A DNA stretch of 64,000 bases from NCBI GenBank assembly GCA_943736015.1, contig OX031063.1, positions 8,289,001 to 8,353,000 of the forward strand. Reading direction: 5' to 3'. This stretch comes from Tridacna crocea (Eukaryota > Mollusca > Bivalvia > Cardiida > Cardiidae). The position numbers and the translations under genes were made by a program. The first letter of the stretch is position 1. Each line of letters starts with the position of its first letter. Below the pieces are notes generated by a model. It did not search any database, had not been told where the DNA came from, and saw only the letters and a program-made list of their open reading frames with translations. Positions 37,660 to 46,634 of this stretch are shown here, one piece after another.

Positions 37660-38135
37660 TAGGGGATTAAAGTCCAAAAAAAGGAGCTAACCACGACAGC
37701 TCAAGTTATAGAGCGTAGGACTTGTACTAGCCAGGTCCTTAGCCACCTGAGGGTATTGGTTCGATCCTTACGGCTAGCCCCTTAACCCTTTCCCAAACGA
37801 CAAACTTCTGGACTAGACCAAATTGAAAGCATTTGCAGACGACAATTCAACTCTTGCTGAAAAGATTATTTCTGTCGATGATAGGATAGAAAACATTGTG
37901 GGAAAAGGAGAAAATGCTGGTTACCAGCATTTTCTCCTTTTCCCACAATGTTTTCTAAAGACTACTATTCGAGACCCGTAAAAAACAGGGATTGTTTGGG
38001 AAAGGGTTAAGATTACTCAATCTCTGTCGGAGGAGACATTAAACGAGGTCCCCTTCAATGCCCATGTCGTCGCCCACGTAATAAAAACCGACGGCAACGT
38101 TCGACATATCAAACTACTTTACTGCAACATTAGTG
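37660..38135 (+). repeat. SINE-like sequence split by a MITE
   Basis: 'cagctcaagttatagagcgt' (A-box-like) and 'ggtattggttcgatcctta' (B-box) are followed by the MITE at 37782-38010. The body continues 'gattactcaatctctgtcgg .. gacggcaacgttcgac'. Confidence 0.45.
37782..38010 (+). repeat. TTAA palindromic MITE (subfamily A), inserted in SINE
   Basis: TTAA present on both sides (agccccTTAACCC.. and ..GGGTTAAgatt). Perfect hairpin around GGTTACC. Almost identical to 49.8 kb, so probably recent. Confidence 0.88.
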
Positions 38136-38255
38136 TTAGCCTTAATAGCTGCAGTGGTACAGGACTCGTAAACGCCATTATCTCCCTACTAGTTGGCATT
38201 CTTCAACTACATCATTATCTCCCGCTGGATGGCATTCTATAAATACTCATCTATC

Positions 38256-38705
38256 TAATTTGGGCTTTCTGGGTACAGAACCGAACCACTTTCCTAACAA
38301 CCGCTACTTTGAATTTCAAACCAAAATAAACGTTTTCTCAATAAAACGCTACCTCGTGCAATTCATTCAGCTATGATCAGCAGTTTAGAGAAATATTGAG
38401 CTATAGCAGGTCTCATTTCTCATCAAACGTATTAATAAAACTATATTCTTAATTGCTACTTTAAAGAGTGTAATATTATAGTCAGCCCGCCTTTGGGGCT
38501 AGTTATGCGAAATATAAGACAGTCGAATCTTCGAAGAATATGACATGCGCAGACAACGCTACATATCTATCTGGGCATCCTGGGTACAGGAGCGGACTAA
38601 TTTTTCAAAACAACAAACTTTACTTTGAATTTCAAAACGAAATAAACTTTTACTCAATAAAATGCTACTTGGTGCTATTCATTCAGCTACGACCGGCTAG
38701 CATCA
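38256..38705. repeat. Diverged direct repeat (two ~135-bp copies)
   Basis: 38256-38385 and 38565-38705 share 'ctgggtacag', 'actttgaatttcaaa', 'aaaataaac', 'tctcaataaaa(c/t)gctac' and 'attcattcagcta'. Confidence 0.65.
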
Positions 38706-38769
38706 TATGCATGCCTTGGCCATTTATTAAAACAGCTCCTACATGCTTGGGTAATAGGCTAATAGCTTC

Positions 38770-39115
38770 CATGTAAGCCCTTCTTTTCCCAGGTAATGGG
38801 GAAATGGACGATGTCTCATAGCAGACAGGTCGTATCTTCGAGGAATATGCCATGTGCAGACAACGTTGTCTCTGGCTAAGAGAGTGTGGTTTCGAGCGCC
38901 ATGGCTGGCCATCTGAAAAATGCTGATAGTCTTTTGGATGAGAAGTTCAATCGAGGTGCCGTGTGACGCTACCATACACCATGCAACGGATAAAGAACCA
39001 GGCTTAACCCAGGATGGGTTTCGTTCTGTTTTTTGCCTTATCCTCTGTAACACAACTGACAGCCTTCCGGGGCGTTGCCCTTCTGGACAAAGGCTAGCGA
39101 CAACAAAAAAACAGA
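38770..39115. repeat. SINE-like repeat
   Basis: Contains 'tggctaagagagtgtggtttcgagcgcc' (tRNA-like A/B region) and 'cggataaagaaccaggctt', ending in A-rich and (AATC)n. The long reverse-strand ORF here is not a gene. Confidence 0.45.
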
Positions 39116-39235
39116 AAATCAATCAATCAATCTATCAATCATTCAATCAATCATTAATTCCACCAACCGACCGACCGACCAACCGACCAACTGACCGATC
39201 AATCAATCAATCAATCAACCAATCAACCACTGTGC
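39113..39235. repeat. (AATC)n/(ACCG)n compound microsatellite
   Basis: AATC units on both sides of ACCGACCG runs. Confidence 0.9.
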
Positions 39236-39239
39236 GAGT

Positions 39240-40250
39240 AATGAAAGAGTGTTCACGGGGCAATCATCGAAAGTAATTGATATAAGTTGCGTCAAAGTCA
39301 TGGGGCTTGTGTTGTATTGCTACAGAGCTAGGTTTTGCTTAGAAGGGCGCAATTTTCTGGAAAAAGAAATTGTACTTTAAGGCTGATTTTGTTCATATTG
39401 TCTCAGCAAAGCGAAAGTTTTTACTCCAAGATATTTAAGCCTGGAACTATTTGTTGCGCGTTCTTTCATACGTTAAACACATACATCAGCACTCCAGGTA
39501 CTTGAAGGTGTGTTGGATTCTAAATACATTATTTCTCTTTGAAATCATATACACATTGGGTTTAGTTGAGAATAATCAATATTTTCAATTTTAAAACCAG
39601 AATCGCTCCCTCTACCTGGAGCTCTGCATACATGTAACAAAATGTCACACTGGACAGACTTAGACTTATCCGGCTAAACACGACTTGGGAAGAATAAGTC
39701 GATTGTGGAGAGTCAGATCATCCTGCACGTGTATACGTGCTGTCTAATGTTGATCTTTACTCTTTGCTGCGTTACCAGTGGTTTCAGTCCTGTGAATATA
39801 ATCCAATATCAGTAAACTTCACGAAATCTATCTTTGTAACAGAGAAAAACTTAAAATTAGTGGAATTAAGTATTAATACTAAACAACATTTCTCATTTTG
39901 ATTGCAATATTACGTATTTATATTATCATCATACTCATTACGAAAAGGTATGATGAGAATTTTCCTAACAGCTTACTATTTAAAGCATTAGGCACGTTTC
40001 TCTTGTTGCTAATCTGAATGATAGTATATGGATCGCTAGATATATATACTGTTCTTATGCGTTCTAAAGTCAAATTCATGCCAAGAAACAGTCGTGAGTA
40101 GGCAGGTTTCACTTGTGTGTTATTTATGCTGTTTTTTGTAGAAGAGAAACACGCTAAAGAAAAGAGCTGTTGACGCAAGTAACCCTACACGGCTGCAGAA
40201 TATATCTTAGCCGTACAATAAACTATCCTAGATGCTAAACTCCGGCTCTA
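39240..40250. other. No gene seen
   Basis: Spacer. A family E hairpin core (agtcagatcatcctgcacgt..tgatctttactctt) is at 39700-39775; nothing else recognised. Confidence 0.45.
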
Positions 40251-40321
40251 CTTACAGTTCCAAAAGCCGGGAAACAATAATACTCTCTACATAGGAGAAC
40301 ACCGTAAAATTACGTCTGATG

Positions 40322-40800
40322 ATTCGGGTCCTACTAAAACACGCCGTACCAGAAAAATACGCCGTACCATACGCCGTACGGATTAAAACACGCCGTACCA
40401 AAATGTGAGTTATATTGTATGCTTTTTTTGGTATTTTTATATTGTAAAACATATAATTTAACCTAAGTAGCGATATTACTGCCCAATTTTTCATATTTGT
40501 CAAGTTATTGGTAATTATAGACAATCTTGTACGGGACCAACAGGTGCCCGTTACGCCGTACCAATTTCATGAGCGCCGTACGAATTTTGAGGCACAAAAA
40601 CACCAAATTAATAAGAATGTATGGTACAATATGCAATTATCTACTTATTTACGAGTTAATGTTGTTCTATTTCATGTCTTACAGAGGTTGTAGATACATG
40701 TCAAGCATCAAGCGGATATTTACAGAAGGGAAATAACTCTGTGGTACTGATGAAGTTTATACAGAGAACTTTAATGAAACCTTGGGAAAAAATAAGAAAT
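40322..40800 (+). repeat. Left arm of a 2.8-kb inverted duplication (family M)
   Basis: Begins GGTCCTACTAAAACACGCCG and carries several GCCGTAC motifs in both senses, 'gtatgctttttttggtattt', 'caggtgcccgttacgccgta' and 'tacttatttacgagtt'. It ends within a MITE. The other arm is 42640-43145. Confidence 0.8.
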
Positions 40801-40945
40801 TGCTGGTCTTGAAAAATAAGGTTATTGAAAATACTTTGGGAAAAGAGGAAAATGTTGGTAACCCTCCCGTAACAAATTTCAATTGTGTCGTCAGCAAATT
40901 TGGACCATTTGGAAATTGTCGTTTGGTTAAGATTAAATGGTTGTA
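40780..40945 (-). repeat. TTAA palindromic MITE, decayed, part of inverted duplication
   Basis: 'ctttgggaaaagaggaaaat' arm and left-end block 'ttgtcgtttggttaag'; second arm lost. Confidence 0.6.
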
Positions 40946-41168
40946 CATAGAACTTTTTGCCCTTAAAATGTTTCCAGACTCAACGACGTGGACTTCTACG
41001 ATGAGTCCTTTTGTTTTTAGTTAATTTCACTGTTATTATTTTAAACTAGATACTGTTTTATGAATTTGGAATATTAAAACTCGGTTATATTTTTTCATTC
41101 ATTAATCCATTTTTACATTACTAGTTCTGGTGTTTAACAGTCAGTATCGTTGTCCACTGCGAATGAAT

Positions 41169-41367
41169 TAGCCCTTTCCCAAACAACAAATTTTAGACTC
41201 TTCCAAAGTGAACTATATAGTTTGCAGACGACAATTTAAAACTTGGTGAAAATGGTGGGAAGTTCTCCAAAAGGTTAGAACACAAGAGCAATTTCTTGTC
41301 TTCACAGTGATTTTGAAAGATTTATACTGCATAGACTTAAAAAAAGGGTTGTCTAGGAAAGGTTTAG
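41169..41367 (+). repeat. TTAA palindromic MITE (subfamily L), decayed
   Basis: 'agccctttcccaaacaac' start, L-type 'tggtgggaagttctccaaaa' block, hairpin reduced to 'aagagcaatttctt'. Confidence 0.6.
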
Positions 41368-41386
41368 ATGACCAAAATAGATATGA

Positions 41387-41677
41387 CCAAAAGGGATTGA
41401 ATACTGCTCTGAAGGCACTACATTACAAGCCTACGAACACATAAAAGAAGAGGGCTTGAGGACAATGAATCGCCAGTACATTCACTTCGCCGCTTCCAAG
41501 ACCCTACTGAAGAAGGGCTCGCAAGTCATTATCACACTTAATGTGAAGAAATACCTCCAAGAAGGGATGAAGCTGTTCTGCTTAGCAGATGGAAACATCG
41601 CTGCATGTGGAAACAGATCGGGTATAATAAAGCCACGTTTCCTTAAATGTGTGACTGTAAGAAAACGGCCCTTCTAA
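41387..41677 (+). pseudogene. RNA 2'-phosphotransferase (KptA/TRPT1)-like fragment
   Basis: An open frame of about 96 codons matches the C-terminal catalytic half of KptA/TRPT1, which removes the splice-junction 2'-phosphate from tRNA using NAD. In order: GTTLQAYEHIKEEGL, NRQYIHFAAS, GSQVIITLNVKKYLQEGMKL, ADGNIAACGNRSGIIKPRFL. The family's HGT motif reads EGT, so a catalytic His is lost, and the SGMR-type segment is shortened. There is no N-terminal half and no start ATG; the frame opens at the end of a MITE. The TAA stop lies in the loop of a histone-type hairpin (41667-41682). Probably a captured gene piece; an exon of an unseen gene is possible. Confidence 0.65.
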
Positions 41678-41682
41678 GGGCC
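41667..41682 (+). promoter_or_regulatory. Histone-type 3' stem-loop match
   Basis: GGCCCTTCTAAGGGCC is a 6-bp stem with loop TCTA. It fits the replication-dependent histone mRNA 3' end consensus GGYYYTTHTHARRRCC, with the usual A/C-rich flanks (AAAAC.. and ..AACC). A second, one-mismatch copy is at 41711-41726 (caacGGCCCTTGCTAAGGCCaccaa). No histone reading frame was seen nearby. Confidence 0.5.
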
Positions 41683-41794
41683 AACCAAGAACGACCTTCC
41701 AAACACCAACGGCCCTTGCTAAGGCCACCAATTTCACAGAAATCTATCTTTGCGAAAAATTGTCTTAAAAACGGCCCTTCTCCTGGGGCAAGAA

Positions 41795-41912
41795 AATTCA
41801 GGGCCCTTGCCTAGTACTGGTAAAAACAGGAAGTACATGAATATGTGAGCTTCCGCAGTGAAATAATGTACTTAAAGTGGCGTAAATCACCATAAAATCA
41901 ATCAATCAACAT
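41795..41912 (+). repeat. SINE 3' part
   Basis: 'cttgcctagtactggtaaaa', 'ggaagtacatgaatatgtga', the tail 'gtggcgtaaatcaccat' and (AATC)n match the SINE at 20420-20638. Confidence 0.65.
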
Positions 41913-42229
41913 TTGCCAGTCAAATTTCTTTACATTGTTTATTGGTAAAAAAATCACCGGGACAAAAGAAAAAGAACACATGTTTGTAAAACACTAATGC
42001 CCCCGTTTATGTAGACGGACAGGCGGACAAGAGTAAAGCTATATGGCCCCAATCTTCCGATGCGGGGACATAAAAATAGAATAGATCTATCTCAATATTA
42101 ATTAAACAGTTTATTGATTGCAAGAGTTGTGATGACAATTTTCGGAAGATATCATTCAAATCGGCACATGTAAAGGTTGAGAAAGTGTTACTTAGGGCAC
42201 ACAAATCGGATGTATCTAAGTTCACCTAT

Positions 42230-42361
42230 CCTTATTTTTCCATACCGTGTTTTCTACCCTTTTGGAGAACTCTCCGCCATTTTCATCAAGTATAAAATTG
42301 TCGTCTGCAATCTGTTTCAGTTTGGATGGGTCTAAAATTTGACGTATGAATAAATGTTAAT
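42230..42361 (-). repeat. TTAA palindromic MITE (subfamily L), half copy
   Basis: 'tgttttctacccttttggag' through 'ttgtcgtctgcaatctgttt' to the end; hairpin missing. Confidence 0.6.
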
Positions 42362-42461
42362 TTTTTCACAGTGTGCAACAATACAGCATGGAAAAAGCCA
42401 GCGCTAAATGGGAAAAAAAATGATTAAAGAATGAAAAAATACAGTCCATGTTCTACAATCA

Positions 42462-42680
42462 TTAACTCTTTACCAAACGACAAAATTGTAGACTGTTCTA
42501 AATTTGCAGACGACACAAATGAATTTTTTTCTTGGAGGATAGAAAACATAATATGAAAAGGAGAAAATACTGGTTACTAGTATTTTTTTCCTTTTCCCAA
42601 GATATTTTCAAAAGCCTTATTTTTCAGGATCAGAAAAAAAGACAAACGGTCATAAGCAATTTTTCGTTTTTCCACAAGGT
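42462..42680 (+). repeat. TTAA palindromic MITE (subfamily A), joined to inverted duplication
   Basis: TTAACTCTTTACCAAACGAC start; hairpin GAAAATACTGGTTACTAGTA; right part runs into the family M arm. Confidence 0.7.
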
Positions 42681-43145
42681 TTCATTGAACCGATGTTTAA
42701 CGTAAAGTTCTCTGTATAAACTTCAGAGTTATTTCCCTTCTGTAAACGTCTGCTGGATAAATGCTTGACATGTACCTGCAACCTCTGTATGACATGAAAC
42801 AGAACAACAGGAACTCGTAAATAAGTAGATAATTGCATATTGTACCATACATTCTTATTAATTTAGTTGTTTTGAGCCTCAAAATTCGTACGGCGCTCAT
42901 GTAATCGGTACGGCGTAACGGGCACCTGTTGGTCCCGTGCAAGAATGTCTAAAATTGGCAAATAAAACTTGACAAATATGAAAAATTGGCAAGTAATATC
43001 GCCAGGAAGGTTAGATTATATGTTTTTCAATATAAAAATACCAAAAAAAGCATACAATATAATTCACATTTTGGTACGGCGTGTTTTAATCCGTACGGCG
43101 TATGGTACGGCGTATTTTACTGGTACGGCGTGTTTTAGTAGGACC
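42640..43145 (-). repeat. Right arm of the inverted duplication (family M)
   Basis: Reverse complement of 40322-40800 over about 480 bp with moderate divergence, ending GGTACGGCGTGTTTTAGTAG at the outer edge. Confidence 0.8.
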
Positions 43146-43492
43146 GGATGATTCTGCTTGAATTTTTTGGTAATTTACGAACAATTTCTTGTTTTCTTGT
43201 CAGTCACTCGACAGGGCCACAAAAACATTACATTCGCCATACTTGTTATCTAAAAATTAATAGATGATACGTACCATTAACTGCAGAAATTCATCAAGGT
43301 TCAAAACAGTCTCATTTAAAAACAATGGGTCGAAAACTAAGACGAAACAATCACAATATTAAAGTACTGCGAGCCGTTTTATCGGAAAACTGCTAGTTTA
43401 TTTTTTGACAAGGACATTAAAGAATCCCTACACTGGCTTTAATATCGGAACAAAGCCTTAGCGCGTCTTAGAAGAATTGCTAATGATGTATA

Positions 43493-43721
43493 TTAACTCT
43501 TTACTCCACAGATACTCATTTCTATACATCGCTTGTAGGAGCCTTTGGAAAACATTGTGGCAAAAGGTGAAATTGCTTGTGACGAGCAATTTCACCTTTT
43601 GTCACAAAGTTTTCTATGCTATCAAAGGGTGTCATATATACATATGAAACTGTTTCATCCTTGCTGTTATCTAGGGTTAATTAGAGATACCATAGAAATG
43701 CCTTATGAGGTAGAGGGTTAA
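43493..43721 (+). repeat. TTAA palindromic MITE (subfamily K)
   Basis: TTAACTCTTTACTCCACAG start, hairpin centre GAAATTGCTTGTGACGAGCA, end 'tagagggttaa'. Confidence 0.8.
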
Positions 43722-43784
43722 GTTCAGATTGCAATGTCCACTCGTATGCACTGCGCCTTATCCACACTACCTAATATTGTATGT

Positions 43785-44712
43785 GATTTGACCATAGAGG
43801 TCCGTAGTTTAATTCCTGGCACTGACTATATATTGCAAACAAGAGATTGAACTGTATGCAGCCTGCTATTCGCCCCCGGTTATAACGCATCTTTTCTACC
43901 CAATTAATTATTCTCCTATTTTCTTTCAACAACAGGGAGCTTAAATATTTTTCCACCAGAAAAACACAACTGTTTGTCAGTGGCTAATGCAGTCTGGCTG
44001 CTATATTTGCTCAAACTTGTAAACTTGCTCAAAAATCTTTGCCATTTACAAGGGTTTGTACAACCGTTTTCAAGATATAAAATGCACCTTAGATCAAATG
44101 AAATACAGCATTAGCGGCACACACCCTTTAACATGTTTCAAAATACCACTGACTCATACTCTTTGTCTTTCGTAACAGCGAAAAGCCCCAGAATTTGTTG
44201 AATTTGTGATGCAGGAGTAAATTTCGAACAGCTGCAGCCATCTCATATCATGTGAAACTATATGAAACAACAAATTTCATTGGTTGATACACTATGTTCT
44301 AACAATTGTGCATTCAACCAGTGAAATTTCGTAAATCTGCTCACACCTTTTGTCACGTGACTCTGTTTGGAACTAGAAGTTTCATTGGTTTATATGCGCG
44401 ACCGTCTCTGTATCTTATGTACAAACCTTTGTCAATGGCGAAGATTTTTTAGCAAATTTACAAGTCCGAAGGACTGCAGCAGCCAGACTGCACTAGCCAC
44501 TAACAAACAGTCATGTTTTTCTGGTAGGCAAATGATTTAGCTCTCAGTTATCGAAAACATTAGGAGAATAACTGATGGGGTAAAAAAGATATGTTTTTTT
44601 TTTTGTAACCAGGGGCGAGTAACAGGCTGCATATAGTTAAATCCCTTGTTGATAATACAGTCTATGGGTGCCAGGAATAAAACTACGGACCCCTATGGGT
44701 TTGACTAGTTTT
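43785..44712. mobile_element. Fold-back element, family N (~0.9 kb)
   Basis: Arms of about 280 bp: left 'aggtccgtagtttaattcct', 'ctgtttgtcagtggctaatg', 'gcagtctggctgct'; right 'agcagccagactgc', 'ctagccactaacaaacag', 'aggaataaaactacggacc'. A 360-bp spacer lies between them; no coding capacity seen. Confidence 0.75.
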
Positions 44713-44714
44713 CC

Positions 44715-45272
44715 ATATTCTACTAAGATGTGTCCAATGAAGGATAGTCCCATTTGGTAAACCCGACAGAAATACAGCTCTCTAGGCTGAAATAAGTGAA
44801 ACACAGCACTTCTCATCATCAGTGATTTCATCATCTGAAGACAGATATGATTCACTGTGGGATGTATCAAAAGATTGTCTTGAAGGACCTGGCTGGGGGC
44901 TTCAATCAAGTTTTTCGTTTGTTACTGATGGAAGGTGTAACATCAACTTTTACTTGAGAACTCAGCTGAGACCATTTTTTTTTTCACTTTCTTTTTGTGC
45001 ATTTGCCTTTGCTCTGTGGGAGAAGTAAAAAAAGATAGGTAAGTACTGAAAAGTTACTTTGAAAATTCAAGAGAGGGTTCTGGATCTGTCCACAGCTGGA
45101 TCCTCTGATGAATAAATTTTCCATGGAAAACCCAGTATAATGTTTTTTGTGTGGAAAAGCAGAAATTAATGCAAATAATTCATGGGCAGCTACTTTCAAT
45201 TTTGTTTGGTTGCAGGTGAAACTTGAATAGTTTAATAGAAAAATCCTTACTGACAGGATTCTCTTCAATGTA
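44715..45272. other. No gene seen
   Basis: Between a fold-back element and the first MITE ahead of the lectin gene. A 5' exon (signal peptide) of the lectin gene might be here, but none could be supported. Confidence 0.35.
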
Positions 45273-45275
45273 GTC

Positions 45276-45503
45276 TTAACCCTTTACCAAACAATCCCTG
45301 GTTTTTATGACCCTAAGATAGATCCCTTTTGTAAACATTGTGGGAAAAGGAGAAAATGCTAGTAACCAGCATTTTTCCCTTTCTCTACCTTGTTTTTATG
45401 GTGCTGGAAACAATTTTTATTTTTTGACTTCTGTTGATTTTTGTTGTCTGCAAGTGCTTTCAATTTACTCCTGTCTAAAATTTTGTTTCTGGTAAAGAGT
45501 TAA
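45276..45503 (-). repeat. TTAA palindromic MITE (subfamily A)
   Basis: TTAACCCTTTACCAAACAAT start; hairpin centre CTAGTAACCAG; second arm altered (CATTTTTCCCTTTC); end 'ggtaaagagttaa'. Confidence 0.75.
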
Positions 45504-46195
45504 TCAATAGGGTACTGGATAAATGCAAAAAAATTCAATATAAGGAAAAACAGCCAATTATTGTCATTATATCTAACAAAGCAGCAGACAATTCAAAGGC
45601 CCAATATGGTACCTGCTAAAAGTAATAACATTAATGAGGTGTAGAGATATATTTTAATTTAAATCATATGTTTAAAAAATGTAGAATTTATTGTGAAGAT
45701 GATAATGTATTGTTTTACAGAAGGTGTTACTTGCCGGCAGAAAAATACATTTTCAAATCAGGTAAAAAAGTAAACAGAAGATCTATAGAGCAATCTGGCA
45801 ATTTTTAACCTAGTTTTAGATTTCAACTTTTACTCTGTGACTGACAAAGGACAGATTCACTCTGTGACTGACAAATGGACAGATCATACGATAACAGATT
45901 GTCATCTTCGCAATGATTTGCTTACTTTTGAATGGTAGGATATACAAATTGTAAATTTGAATATGTTTTTTACTATTACGGTGTTTACCCTTGAGGGCTG
46001 ATGGGCCTCTAGACTCATACAGTACAACCTGGATTATGCAATGATATCTAAAAGTTATTTCTAAGGGATTATCTTGAAAGGTAGGGAGTCATTTTGATAC
46101 CAAACCTTTCTGACCCCAAGGTTCTTGCAGGGGTGTTATTCAGGCCTAGGTCTTTCAGCCTAATGTTTGGGTAAATAATTTGCATTGAAACAATC

Positions 46196-46424
46196 TTAAC
46201 TCATTACCAAATGACAAAATTTTAGGTTTGCCCAAATCAAAAGCATTTGCAGATGACAAAAGAAAAGTGACTGAAAATTTGAAATTTGAATTGTGAAGGG
46301 TAGAAATTATCATGGGAAAAGGAGAAAATGCTGGTTACCAGCATTTTCTCCTTTTCCCACAATGTTTTCTAAAGGTGTCTTTCTCTAGGGCATCAAAAGT
46401 AGGGATTGTGTGGTAATGAGTTAA
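46196..46424 (+). repeat. TTAA palindromic MITE (subfamily A)
   Basis: TTAACTCATTACCAAATGAC start; perfect hairpin; end 'ggtaatgagttaa'. 52 bases upstream of the first lectin exon. Confidence 0.85.
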
Positions 46425-46476
46425 ATTAACCAGAAAACATGCTCATAATGCTATTCTTTGATTTATCTAACTGCAG

Positions 46477-46634
46477 GTGTGACACCAGTAAATTGTGACT
46501 GTGAGCCAGGGTGGTATGGTTACTATGACACTTGTTACTATATATCTGATGTTAGGCATAACATGAACGATTTAATGAGGACCTGCACCCTTCATAATGC
46601 AACTCTTTGGACAGCTCATTCAGCTGATGAAATT
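46477..46634 (+). CDS. Lectin gene exon: CTLD1, N-terminal part
   Basis: Acceptor ..atctaactgcag, donor ATT|gtgagt; phase 1 in, 0 out. VNCDCEPGWYGYYDTCYYIS then a helix NMNDLMRTCTLHNATLW and HSADEI. The first Cys pair and the W/C spacing match a long-form CTLD start. Confidence 0.85.

Noticed and set aside
38739-39122. 127-codon reverse-strand ORF
   Set aside because: Coincides with SINE-like DNA with A- and B-box-like blocks; no protein family recognised.
44637-44909. 90-codon reverse-strand ORF
   Set aside because: Half of it lies in the right arm of fold-back element N; no domain recognised.
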